NCBI GenBank assembly: GCA_007026445.1
Contig: VDMD01000143.1
Span: 1 to 56,155, forward strand
DNA length: 56,155 nucleotides
Origin: Schizophyllum amplum
Lineage: Eukaryota; Basidiomycota; Agaricomycetes; Agaricales; Schizophyllaceae
Direction: 5' to 3'
A model generated the notes under the pieces. It was not told where the DNA came from. It did not search any database and worked only from the letters and a program-made list of their open reading frames with translations. Made by a program: the position numbers and the translations under genes. Below are positions 45,252 through 56,122 of this stretch, one piece after another (position 1 is the first letter of the stretch; each line of letters starts with the position of its first letter).

Positions 45252-47229
45252 ATGAAGTTCAACAGCCCTATACCGCAGTCGCTGCCAAAAGAATGTACCA
45301 AGGCCGCGAAGATCTGTGCGTCGAAGCCCCTCATCACGGCGCCTATACGAGCTGATTTGGGAGCAGTCCAGTCGTTCGTGGACAGTGCGAACAACGGCCT
45401 TGACGGAGTCATCCCACGAGAGATTATCGAGCAAGCAAAGGGCTTTGCGATATTTAGCGTCTTCAAAGCTGGCTTTTTGTTCTCAGCTCGCGCAGGTGTG
45501 TGGCGTTCGGCTGGTATGCGGGATAGCCGATTGACGATACCTACCACTTAGGGAGCGGCGTCGTGATTGCAAGACTGGACAATGGAGGTAAGAAGCTTTT
45601 CCAGCGGCAGTGCTCATCTCTCACATTACCCCAGGCTGGTCAGCACCCAGCGCTATTGGAACCGCTGGACTCGGCTTCGGCAGTCAAGTAGGGGCAGAAG
45701 TCACTGATTTTTTGATAATTCTCAATACACGTTCGGTATGCAATGCTTCATAACTTTGTCCGTATGTGACACTAACGCTGCGACTGCTTTTAGGCCCTTG
45801 TAAGCTCCTTGCCATCATCCTACCCCTCACATCCCCTCACATGCGCCCCAGCGATCGTTCATGGCGGCAGGATCGCTTACTTTAGGTGGCAACATGAGCA
45901 TCGCACTAGGTCCTCTTGGACGCAACGGTGAAGCCATCGGATCTGTCAACTCCAAGGGCAAAATGGCAGCGATGTCCGCCTCCTCATTCCTTTGATTCCC
46001 TTGCCCTGTATCTCATTTCCTTCCCAGGTACTCCTACTCCAAAACCCGAGGCCTGTTCGGCGGCCTCTCCCTCGAAGGCTCCGTCATCCTCGACCGTGAG
46101 GATGCGAACTACCAGGCCTACGGCACCTCGGTCTCTGCCAAGCAGCTGCTCTCTGGCGCTATCGAACCTCCCTCGTGGTCCAAGGCCCTCATCCAGACGC
46201 TCGAGGCGCGTACGGGGCTCCCGGGCAACAGACCGTGGGTGCACGATCGCAGTCTATCGGACTTCGGCGCGGGGTACGCGTTCGATGGGATCAGCAGCGG
46301 GAATACGACACCCAGCACGCCGAGCTATCTGAGGAAGAAGAGGAAGGAGCAGCAGAAGACGGCGTTTCCTCCAGATAGCTGGAATGACACGGCGGACGGA
46401 CTATTTTGGGTCGACGAGCTCGTCGAAACAGCCGCGGCGCACCCGCTAATTCGAGTCGCAGCACACCTGTGACGGCTATGTCGACGTCGCTGTCCATGCC
46501 CGTCTCCACGCGCTACGAGTCTACGAGGGCTCCCTGGGATACGCCCGACCCAACAGCAACATCATCTTTTGAGACCAGATTCGCGAGCGACTTTGTACCC
46601 GAGGACCAGGGACGGCGGCATCCGCACCTGACGAATAAACCCAAGGAGGATTTACTGGGAGACGACTATTCGCCGCCGCCGTCTCCGCCAATTACGCTCA
46701 ATGGAGGTTCATCTAACGGCTATGGTACCTCAAACGGGTACACCGGCAACGGCTCCAACACCCACTTCCGCTCGCAATCCTCGCCCAATCCATTCGCGCC
46801 AAAGTTGGACCCATTCGACGATTTGACGGACTATGCGCCAAGGCAGAACACGTATACTGGCGTCTCTAGCGCTTCACCTACATCGCCTAAGACGCACATC
46901 GCGCCGAAGCCCGAGCTGACGCGCCCTTTGATGCCTGGGGAGGGCGTTGTTGCGCGCGCGGTGGCGCTGTATAATTTTGATGCTGTGGAGGTGGGTGTCT
47001 GCTGGCTCTCATTTGATGACTTAAGCCTGACCCTGTAATCTTGCAAGTCGGCGACCTGTCCTTTGCGAAGGGCGACGTAATCACAGTAACGAAGAAGAGT
47101 GAGAGTACGGACGACTGGTGAGTCTAGCCTCGTCTCGTTGACTTGCTTCTCACGTGTGACGCGCAGGTGGAAGGCCGGTCGAAAGGCAAGGAGGGCAACT
47201 TCCCGGCGAACTTCGTGGAGATCGTGTAA
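45252..47229 (+). CDS. YSC84: SYLF-SH3 protein, Ysc84/SH3YL1 family
   Basis: Eight exons (45252-45495, 45552-45587, 45635-45735, 45794-45799, 45852-45973, 46028-46994, 47048-47117, 47167-47229). The N-terminal SYLF domain is clear: SLPKECTKAAKI, IPREIIEQAKGFAIFSVFKA, SGVVIARL, GWSAPSAIGTAG, LGGNMSIALGPLGRNGEA and YSKTRGLFGGLSLEGSVI. A Ser/Pro-rich linker and a C-terminal SH3 domain follow (ARAVALYNFDAVE, GDLSFAKGDVITVTKK, EGNFPANFVEIV). In yeast, Ysc84 binds PIP2 membranes and actin at endocytic patches. Exon 4 is only 6 nt (Ala-Leu), required by phase and by the conserved SALRSFMA. One base appears missing near 46408-46410 and another near 47173 in the WWK-GRSKGKEG segment, so an uncorrected reading breaks in the linker and the SH3. 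Confidence 0.88.
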
Positions 47230-47694
47230 CGTTGGCGGATGTCGTGAAGGCTGTACAACGTCGACTTCAGGTCGCATCCGAGGGCGCCAAACTGGAGGTA
47301 TCCCGTAATAGCAGTATGTATGCCATGGACTTCGGGCGTGGAAGGGAATTTGACCCTTGGCTTAGCGATTGTGTATGTATGTACTTGGTCTTGTATATCT
47401 ATCAGTGGTTGTGTTGTATATGATATGTGACTGAACACTGTGGTGGGATAGCGAGAAAAGTAGCATCGGGGCGTTCAGTCCGTCAGTCCAAGTGAGGGAT
47501 GGTCGCGCAGAGTGAAGGGATCAGTCAGGATTTGTGGTCAACCGTGCGAAAGTCACGATCACGTGCCATACACGGGAGTGATTGGCAGGCGTACTTAGCG
47601 TCGATGCTGCGCCTTTTCATGCTGGTCTGTTGCAGACCCTGGCACTCTTCTTGTCTTCCCCCTTCATCTAAAGCTATCTATTGACTGAGCCGAC
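47230..47694. other. intergenic between SYLF-SH3 and SprT genes
   Basis: About 460 nt without recognised features; probable terminator and promoter sequence. Confidence 0.45.
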
Positions 47695-49827
47695 ATGGCA
47701 TCTCCTCCTCGCAAGCCTCTGCGCAAGTCCTCGTCTCTCGTGCTCAACGAGCCAGACGCAAGCAAGCTCAAAGCGAAGGCGGCCAGGATCTTCCCACCGT
47801 TGCCTGCGTACCAGACAGAATGGGAGGAGGTGCCAGATAGCGAGGAGGAGAGACTGAAGTGCGTGTGGTGTGAGAGTTGTACTGCATCTGCCTCGACTGA
47901 CGAATGACATCAGCCACCGAAGCGAGGCGGAGACAGACGCGTCGGAGGCGGAGGTCGTCCAGCACTTGATTGTTAAGAGAGATGTCATCGAGATATCGTC
48001 GGACGAAGAGGACGAGGCGCCTGGGTGCGTCAGCTAGTCCCTGCTATTCTGTCACCGTTACTCATATCATTGGTCGCAGCTCGTCCAAGTCAAAGAAGCC
48101 ACTCCCCCGCGATCCAATAACGCCAAAAAGAGGCGTCCCGCGTTGGGTGCTAGCCGGACGCCCACAGCGCGCAGGCGCTCGCCGAAGAAGGGTCGCGAAG
48201 TCAGCATCGTGTCGCATGACTCGGACTCCGATCAGGCTACGACGTCGCGGAAGGAGTTCCTTCCTCTGTTCCGGGATGACTCCGACGACGAAGTGCAGGT
48301 ACCTTCGAGTAGAGCAGACGGATGTTCCGCGCCTGGAAGACATAGACTGGGACGACTCTGATGCTATTCTTCATGTGTGCGTGTGCTTGTCCTCCCCCAG
48401 TCCTATCTCGTCTTTCTCCCTGGCTGACAGACAGTACAGGAACACCCCAAAGTCAAACCGCACCCTCAAGCGTCCGATTAATCCCACGAAGCCCAAACCC
48501 ATCCCATGGAACTTGGACCTTGTTCCCTCGTCCTCTCCGACAATACACCCACTACCTCCCAGCCCGCCACCCCCTCGCGTTCTGGACGCTCCTCACCCAC
48601 CAAGGGATCTCCCAAGAAGCCTCGCGCCCCGACGAAGAAAGCCCTCGAGGACGCAGAGGCGCGCGCCGTCAGGCGTATGCGTTGGACATGTTCCAGCAGC
48701 TCAACCGCGATGTGTTCGGGAATGCTCTCCCCGCGGACACGCCGCTGGTCTGGAACCCTAGGCTGCTGAAGACGGCGGGCAATGCGCGGTATCGCAAGTG
48801 CGTTTTCAGTAGTTCTCGTGTCATCTCGGCTCATGCGAGCCTGTGTAGGACGGCCGACGGAAGGTGACGACGTGTATTCATCTCGCGTCGAAGATCCTGG
48901 ACTGTGACGGTGTGGTAGCGTTCAAAGACAGTAAGGAATGGTCTTCCTGACGTTGGACACTCGACAGAACGCATCCGCTTCACCCTGGGACATGAAATGT
49001 GTCACCTGGCGACGTGGGTCATCGACCACGACCTCGACAGCAACCACGACAAGCGATTCTGGAAATGGTGCGCGCATTCAGGTCGCAGCCTTGTGGTGTG
49101 CCACCTGACCGTATCTGCAGGGGCAACAAGATGATGAGGCGACGCCCAGATATCACAGTGACGGTGAGTGGCACGACATGCACACCTACCTCGAAGTTCG
49201 CTGATTATGGTCTCTGAATGTTAGACAACGCACAACTACGAGATACATTGCAACTATAAGTGGGGTTCGTCGACGCTACACTAGCTGGGCTTACTGCATT
49301 GCTGACGTGCGCGCTCGACAGAATGCCTCAACAAGGACTGTGGCAAAATGTGCGATATTCCGACCGCCAGTGCGTGATAATGGTATACGTAGCTAATCCA
49401 TCGTAGCTTCGGTCGGCACAGCAAGTCCATCAATATCGAAGTCGACCGTGCGTACAACAGGTCGCATCGTACAAGCGGTAACACTGACACGTCCGTAATG
49501 CAGTATGCAAGTGTGGCGGCGAGCTCAAGGAATTGTTCACGACGAGGAAGAGGCGCGATCCAGACACCTCGAAGACAAGCAAGCAGGCGGCAGCAAAGCC
49601 GCAAGGTACGATTCTGACAGCTTCCTACATGTAATGGAGTGCTGAATTCCTTGCTCTCTGTAGAGTCTGCAGTGCAGAGAACTGTCGAGAGCGCCCCTGG
49701 TGTTGCGGGACCCGGGCCGTCATCGTCGGCGTTCGTGCAAGCCATGGTCATTGACCTCACGGATTCGGGAGACGAGGACGACGATATCGAGGTTCTGACG
49801 CAGACGCTGGAGAGCGCGTCGATTTGA
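47695..49827 (+). CDS. SprT-like zinc metalloprotease, GCNA/Spartan type
   Basis: Twelve exons (47695-47858, 47914-48024, 48080-48376, 48440-48797, 48849-48909, 48968-49067, 49121-49163, 49225-49264, 49322-49349, 49407-49447, 49504-49605, 49664-49827). The long acidic and Ser-rich N-terminus (EISSDEEDEA, RDDSDDEVQ) suits a GCNA-like protein. The SprT domain has ALDMFQQLNRDVFG, TTCIHLASKILDCDERIRF and the active-site HEMCH in LGHEMCHLATWVIDH, followed by NYEIHCNYKWECLNKDCGKI, RHSKSI and CKCGG (zinc ribbon). Such proteases cleave DNA-protein crosslinks. The C-terminus ends with VIDLTDSGDEDDD, a SUMO-interaction-like motif. Apparent one-base deletions occur near 48104-48108, 48535, 48666 and at the 48797 donor, with another shift near 48309-48315; exons 6-12 are clean. 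Confidence 0.85.
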
Positions 49828-50385
49828 TGAGGTTTTCTTGTCAGTCGGGAGAGATAACCGTTGGCGGCCAGTCTCACCTACTGCCATGGACGCTTGCCAC
49901 GGATGACTGGCTCAATCGACTAAGTACTTGCAGACCGTACATCCTCGTCAATGTCAGAAGTCTTACAAGAGTTGCCCGGAAGGCTTGCGCAGGGCACTGA
50001 GACAGTGCAAAGGTCAACGGCTGGGTACCGGTGCGTCGCATGAATTGAGCCGCATAGCCTGAAATATCGGCCGAATACGCGCTCATGTCCACGCCTTGTT
50101 CACGGCATCCGTGTGGGTCGATCGGAAGCCACCTCTTTACGGCCAACCAACATGACACTCAGAGTCATAGGCCCACTGCGCGCGCGAACGGTGCTACTCT
50201 GCGCTCTGGCAGGCGCCGTATAAATACGACGGGAGGGCGTTGAGGCATCTTCATCCTCCTGCCTCTCTCCCAATCACCAATCTACCACGCACTCCAAGAA
50301 CCCGTTCAAGTGCCTCACTTCCGAGCTAGCGTCTTCTACACCAATAACAACAACCTCTGCACCAACCACCTCTGAATCCTTTACA
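49828..50385. other. intergenic with TATA box for the SDR gene
   Basis: No gene is seen. TATAAATA at 50219-50226 lies 160 nt upstream of the SDR ATG, with a C/A-rich leader (caccaaccacc type) between. This is a typical strong fungal promoter layout. Confidence 0.55.
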
Positions 50386-51390
50386 ATGGCCACCAGCCTT
50401 GCTCGTGCGTGCCCTTCCCTCTCCTTTGGACTCGTCTTCCCAACTCGCCTTCCCAGGACCCAAACCCATATCGTTCTAATCACCCCCCCCACAGAGAAAG
50501 TCGCCATCGTCACTGGCAGCTCGCGCTCCATCGGCGCGTCGATTGCCAAGGCCTTCGCCGCTCAGGGCGCGTACGTGATCGTCAACTACGCGAACAGCAG
50601 GGGCTCCGCGGACGAGGTCGTCGATTGGATCACGCAGAACACGGCGGGGAAGGCGAAGGCCGTGCAGGCGGATATGTCGAGCCTAGCGGGCGGGCAGACG
50701 CTGTTGGATGCGGCGGTGAAGGAGTGGGGCAAGGTGAGTTTTGGGTGCGATGTGGAGTTGGGGATGGAATGCTGATTTGTTCTCTAGATCGACGTGCTTG
50801 TCCTGAACGCGGCGACTATGGGCGCGGCTACGCTCGAGAATGTAACCGAGGAGCTGTACGATGAGCACTTCACCACGAACGTCAAGGTCCCCCTCTTCAT
50901 GGCCCAGTCCGCGCTTAAGCACATGCCCAAGCGTGCGTCTCTTCCCCCTCCCCTCTCTTCCTCCCTTCCCCTTTCCTCCCTTCCCGTCACCTTCAACCAC
51001 CTGACTAACCACCACACCCTCCCTCTAGCCGGCGGCCGCCTCATCTTCTTCTCCACCAGCCTCTGCCAGGCCACCGCCTTCAACCCCGATGTCCTCTCCT
51101 ACGTCGCCACCAAGGGCGCCATCGAGCAGATCACCCGCGCGCTCGCCAAGGACCCCGCCGTCGGCGCCGCAGGCATCACCGTCAACACCATCGCGCCCGG
51201 CCCCACGGACACTACACTGTTCCGGAAGGGCAAGCCGCAGGGGGTGATCGACATGCTCGCGGGCCTGCACCCGACGAAGAAGCTGGGGCAGCCGGACGAG
51301 ATCGCGCCGATGGTCGCGTTTTTGGCGAGCCCGGCGGCGCAATGGATGAATGGGCAGACGATCCGGGTGAATGGCGGGTTTACGGTGTAG
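50386..51390 (+). CDS. short-chain dehydrogenase/reductase
   Basis: Four exons (50386-50404, 50495-50733, 50788-50932, 51029-51390) give 254 residues, the classical SDR length. Motifs are VAIVTGSSRSIGASIAKAFA (cofactor loop, with Ser in place of the middle Gly of TGxxxGxG), LVLNAATMG (NAG-like), IFFSTS, the catalytic YVATK pair and NTIAPGPTDT. The loop after beta-2 (NYANSRGSADE) favours NADP(H). Substrate cannot be predicted; the family includes 3-oxoacyl and sugar or polyketide ketone reductases. Exon 1 encodes only six residues. The first 19-nt exon plus a TATA promoter suggests strong expression. Frame intact. Confidence 0.92.
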
Positions 51391-51577
51391 GAGGGGAGTG
51401 AAATATGAGAACGAAACGCAGTAAACGCGCTTGTATGTCATTTGATGAGTGGAACGCACTTCTGTAGAAATTTCACGCGCACTGCGAGTCGAGCAAGCAT
51501 CAATACTAGGCTGGATAGAGGAACAGTAAGAGTACAGGGTTACAAATAACTTACTCCAGATAGAGAGTCAATGGAAT

Positions 51578-52572
51578 CTAGTTGCCTGCCGTTGCGGCGA
51601 AAGTAAGCGTTTCTATGCGCCCGCGGCCCTTGCACTCCTTCTGCAACAGGTCGTTGATGACCCGAAATTGACTGGGATCGATGAGCATGATCTGAAGTGG
51701 AAGATGAGCGAGGGCTTGAAGACGATTGCGAAGGTAACTTACTGCCTCCCACTCATCTGCGGGCGTCTCTTCGGTCTCAATCTTTTCCGCGCCCTCGACG
51801 ATCTTGGCGCGCCACTTCTCGCTGTCGTCCTTCGGTAGAGTGACGCGAATGCGCATGCGCGCACGCTGGATGGGGAGCTTGGACTCTGTCTGTAGAAGCC
51901 GAATACATTCGGAGACCTGGGGGCGTGGCTTAGCCTAATCGACCACAAGGCGCTGTTCCATTTGACTTGCCTGACTCTTCGCGCTCTTGCCCTGCTTCAC
52001 GCTAAAGCCCGCCTCCGTCATCGCCTTGTCGATGATGCCGACGGAGTATGGCCGCTGCGTCGACGGCTCGACGCACTTCTCCGCGACTAATGTCGCGATC
52101 TCTTTGCGCAGGGACGTCAGGTCGTGCTCTCGCTCCTTCTCGCCGACCTGCATCTCGCCCTTCTTGAGTATCTCTTTGACGACGGTGTCCTGGTCGGTGG
52201 TGCCGAAGGACTTTTTGAGGTCGGCGGTCTTTGCAAGTTCGCCCTTGCCGACGTTGATGAAGACGTTGGAGATTTGAAGGACATCGTCGAGATCGGTTTC
52301 GCTGAACGGGTAAGGTGTGATGGATGGTTGGGGATCGAGCAGCACGTACACTCCGTTCTATATTCCTGGACTTTGTTCTTGTACATGCTATCTACGCGAA
52401 CGTCAGCGACTATAGCGCGATGCCGCGCTTGCTCACCTCGAAGCGCTTGCCACCCTTCTTCAGGCGAACGATAGAGACGTTCGTAAGTCTTCACTGGATC
52501 AGTCATTATTTGTGTACTGTAGATTCACCAGACCTACTTGATCTGATTCGAGGGTTGGTTGATTTTCGACAT
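51578..52572 (-). CDS. SDO1: ribosome maturation factor SBDS/Sdo1
   Basis: Six exons (52572-52538, 52488-52437, 52391-52352, 52301-51971, 51916-51743, 51691-51578) give about 248 residues, the usual length. Diagnostic blocks are INQPSNQIKLTNVSIVRLKK, GGKRFE, YKNKVQEYR, ETDLDDVLQISNVFINVGKG, LRKEIATLVAEKCV, RPYSVGIIDKAM, ARMRIRVTLPKD and GRGRIETLTF. With the GTPase Efl1 it releases eIF6/Tif6 from nascent 60S subunits in the cytoplasm. Exon 4 ends at a GC donor (GCAAGT). One base appears missing at about 52383-52386 (the family's ACYKNK reads ACxYKNK out of frame), so an uncorrected model breaks in exon 3. Confidence 0.9.
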
Positions 52573-52797
52573 GGCGAAGAACAATGGGAGAACGAAAGTA
52601 CAATGGGCGCCGAGAACAAGGGCGATCAGGAGTCAGCGATCGTCATCAGAGTTTGTGGCGTGGGAACACCGTGCCACGGCATCGCGGCACGCGGCGCGCC
52701 TCGTCGAATGATGTGCACTCGCGCGCCGGAGGGCTGTGACCCAAGCATTTCTGCTCTTGCCGCCATCTCCGCGTCCTCGCCGTCGTCGTCTGCAGCG
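52573..52797. other. short divergent promoter between SBDS and BAR-SH3 genes
   Basis: Only 225 nt separate the two start codons, so the promoters must overlap. A CTCGTCGTC-type C/T-rich stretch precedes the BAR gene start. No TATA box is evident. Confidence 0.5.
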
Positions 52798-54721
52798 ATG
52801 AAGGGATTCACAAAGGCCATCAAGCGTGGGCGACAGCGTCTTCGGCGATACACTCAAACTAATCAACATCGCAGGACTCCGCACATGCTGACCACCAGAG
52901 TCGGCATGTCCAAGAGTGAGATTATCTGTGCTCGCGCGTCGCCGGGCGATTTCTAAAGGCAGCATTCCCTCCACTCTCCATTACGCTCTGTCTCCAGAAT
53001 CCAATGATCCCGAGTTCGAAGATTACCATCGCAGCTTCTCGATCCTCGAGAAGGCTGCGGAGACCATGCTCAAGGACATCAAGTCCTTCACGGATTCGGT
53101 CAATAGTGCGTTGACCGCATATATGTCCCCCCTCGGCGTTAACGTGCACTCACGCAGAGCTGTTCACCTCTGGCGCCGAGTTCTCTGCGCACTTTGCCGT
53201 CATCTTCCGTCCCATCTCGAGCGAGTACGACCTGATCGGCCGGCACCCGACGCCGCGCACACTCTCAACAACGTCGACCAGTACGAGGCATGATGGAAGA
53301 ATTGAGATCGAGCGTGGCCCCGAGCTCGAGCTCATCGAGAGCAGGATGTCGGCCCGGTGAAGGAGCTGCAGGCGGTCATGAAGATGATCAGGAAGACCAT
53401 CACGAAGCGCGAACACAAGGCGAGTGCGCACAGGTTCTAGCGCGGCACAGCGAGGCTCATGAGTGTCGTCAGCTCACGGACTATGATCGGCACAACAACT
53501 CGCTCATGAAGTGCGAGACAAGAAGGAGAAGTCGTTGAGCGACGAGAAGAATCTGTTCAAGGTGCGATGACTTTCACATATCCGGGCCCTTAGTCTCACT
53601 TTCCTCTAGCTCGAGCAAGACTGCGAGGTCGCGACCAACGAATACGACTATATCAACACCGCCCTGAAGAACGACCTCCCGCGGTCATGACGCTCTCCAC
53701 CAATTCGTCGATCCGCTGTGGCACTCTTTCTTCTATATGCAGTATGTTATGCCATCCCACCCGCGTTCTCAACATCTAAGCGAAATCTCCCAGACTGCAG
53801 ATCTACTACCTCATCCTGGAGAAGATCACGTCCTTCGGCGAAGAGGGCAAGTACGACATCAGCAACGTCCCGGGGCAGCAGATACAGTCCGAATACGAGG
53901 AGAAGCGCACCAACGCCTGGGAGACCATCGAGGAACTTGGTATCATCAAGCGCATCATCTCAGTTTGTGCGTACCCACTACCTCCATCTGCTTGCATCAT
54001 CCCTCCTTGCATAAATCTGCCCTGCCAATCCTCGCCCTGCATAATTTTTCGTAACGCACGATCCTTCGCAATGCTCTCTCGGCTGTGTACTTACTACAGT
54101 CTACTCACACCTCTCCCTCCTCCAGCCGCCTCGTGCAGCAAAGCCGCGGCGAAGGCACGGTCAGCCGCACCGTCTCCGCCTCCTCCGGCGGATCCGGCTT
54201 TTCCAAGGCTGGGCCCCGCCGGACGCAGCGTCTCCGCAGCGCCGCCTCCTTCAAGAAAGCCCCGCTCCGCCACCCGGCGCGAAGGCCGCCCTGCGCCCCA
54301 CGCCCTACTCCGCCTCCGCATCGCTCTCCCCAGGTGGTGGTAGCCGATCGCTATCCCGGTGGCCGCTCACTCTCCCCAGGTGGCGGTGGCGCGTCGCTGT
54401 CCCCCTCCTCGTCTATTGCGGCAAGAAGGCGCCGCCGCCGCCCCGCCGCTGAAGCCGAAGCCGAAACCCGCGGCCCCGGCGGTGCAGTATGTGACGGCGC
54501 TGTATGATTTCGATGCGCAGGCAGATGGGGATTTGTCGTTTAAGGCCGGGGACCGAATAGAGGTAGTGGAGAGGACGGATAATGCGGAGGATTGGTGGAC
54601 AGGGAGGTTGGGCGCGCAGCAGGGTGTGTTCCCGGGTGAGTTCTTTTTCGATCTGGTTCGGCTGTACTGGGGTGAATAGGTGCTGACTGCGTGAACAGGC
54701 AACTACGTGCAAACGTCGTGA
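52798..54721 (+). CDS. RVS167: BAR-SH3 amphiphysin-like protein, Rvs167/Hob1 type
   Basis: The exons are about 52798-52825, 52875-52915, 52998-53105, 53158-53419, 53473-53561, 53610-53741, 53794-53963, 54126-54635 and 54699-54721; the end of the seventh is uncertain. The start MKGFTKAIKR and TPHMLTTRVGMSK are Rvs167 hallmarks. The BAR domain continues with FEDYHRSFSILEKAAETMLK, FSAHFAVIFRPISSEYDLIG, LTDYDRHNNSLMK, DEKNLFKLEQDCEVATNEYD and ITSFGEEGKYDISNVPGQQI. A Pro-rich linker leads to the SH3 domain (QYVTALYDFDAQADGDLSF, AEDWWTGRLG, VFPGNYVQTS). In yeast it drives vesicle scission with Rvs161. Several one-base gaps (near 52874, 53246, 53320, 53358, 53510 and 53688) break the frame, mostly at homopolymers. 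The intron at 53420-53472 uses a GC donor. Confidence 0.85.
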
Positions 54722-55400
54722 GGGATTGGAGATTACTTTGTATGTCCTGGGCGGACAATTGGGCCCTTGATCAGGAATCAGGATATGCGCACGCTTGAAG
54801 GCGCGAAGGGATGGTTTGTCCGCGAGCGCAGTCGGATACCAGCACGCTCGTGAGGATGCTGTGTGAATTATTCATATGGATGAAGATGATGCCTCAGTCT
54901 GAACGCTCACTTTCCCGTTGCAGTTGCCTCAGTCGGGTGAGACGCTGGCATGTATTGATCTTGCGACTAGAGCTTCCCCCCCCCCAACACCGGTCTACAA
55001 CCTCGCCTTGCGGACTATGCGTCGGTGCAAGGTTAGTGAGCTCGAAGTGGTGGACAGTCACTGGTACCACTGCTAAGGCCTAAGGCCCTGCGGGTGGCCG
55101 TCGAGCCCGAGAGTCAATATATATGAACCCTTACATGCAACTTAAAATGACCGCAGAGTTTTGCCCGGGCAAAACAACGTGATGCGCTCACGTGCCGGCA
55201 CGGTCGTCCCGAATCGAATACAACTTTGATCACTAGCTTCAAGCTTCAAACTTTCAAGTTTGACAACTGGAAACTGACAGTAGAATCTGACAGCTCCGCC
55301 TATGGTTTGCAACCTTGCCTAACCTTGCCTGATGAGCTTTGCGTTGGCGAGATGGTGGCGAGTTGCATTTTCACGTACCCGCGCGTGGAGGGGCTTGACT
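54722..55400. other. intergenic, nothing recognised
   Basis: A C9 homopolymer lies near 54978. No gene or structured RNA is recognised between the BAR-SH3 gene and the second MITE. Confidence 0.45.
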
Positions 55401-55705
55401 TACAGCGACCGACAGAACGATAGAGACCCGCGCACTTGAAGCTCTTTGTTTGTGGAGCATGCACAAACAAGCCGACTTCGCGCCTCAGGTAGCTGCGAGA
55501 CTGGGTATTTGGTGTCCCAGCGCGCGGAATGCCTTCCGTTGGTGCTTTTATTGTACCCTGTACAGCTGATTCTAGATAACATTGACTATCGAGAGCTAGA
55601 CAAGGGGCAGAACACATCCCATGTGGTGTTTGTTCCAGCTACAAGTAAACAGATCAAAACCGCTCCAAAGGCCTGCAGGTCTCTATCGTTCTGTCGGTCG
55701 CTGTA
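55401..55705. mobile_element. MITE 2, 301 bp, TA target duplication
   Basis: Perfect 26-bp terminal inverted repeats (55403-55428 and 55678-55703) begin CAGCGACCGACAGAACGATA and are flanked by TA at 55401-55402 and 55704-55705. The first five bases (CAGCG), the length (301 against 300 bp) and the TA duplication match MITE 1, but the rest of the repeat differs, so the two are sister families or distant copies. No transposase frame is present. Confidence 0.85.
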
Positions 55706-55975
55706 TGAGTATCCCAGCCTAGGTCCGGTGGCGAGTTCGAGCCGTGGTCGAGTTGCTTTCAAGTTCTGGCTCTGGCTCATAGAATATTGACATAAATATG
55801 GTATCTATCGTACAACACATTCTGTTGCTAAATCTTCCCGTGCATAGGAGAATAAGTACTCTACTGTCCCTCGTCGTTGCGTGCTACTACTCCGACTCGG
55901 TGAGGAGCACTCCATCGTCGTTTGCCGCCATCCGGCTCATGATCGACAGCCACCGCGCTCAAAGTCGACCGCTGC

Positions 55976-56122
<147 letters not shown>

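Noticed and set aside
55734..55752. gagttcgagccgtgg as a tRNA remnant beside MITE 2
   Set aside because: No acceptor stem or A box is found; the match to a B box is partial.
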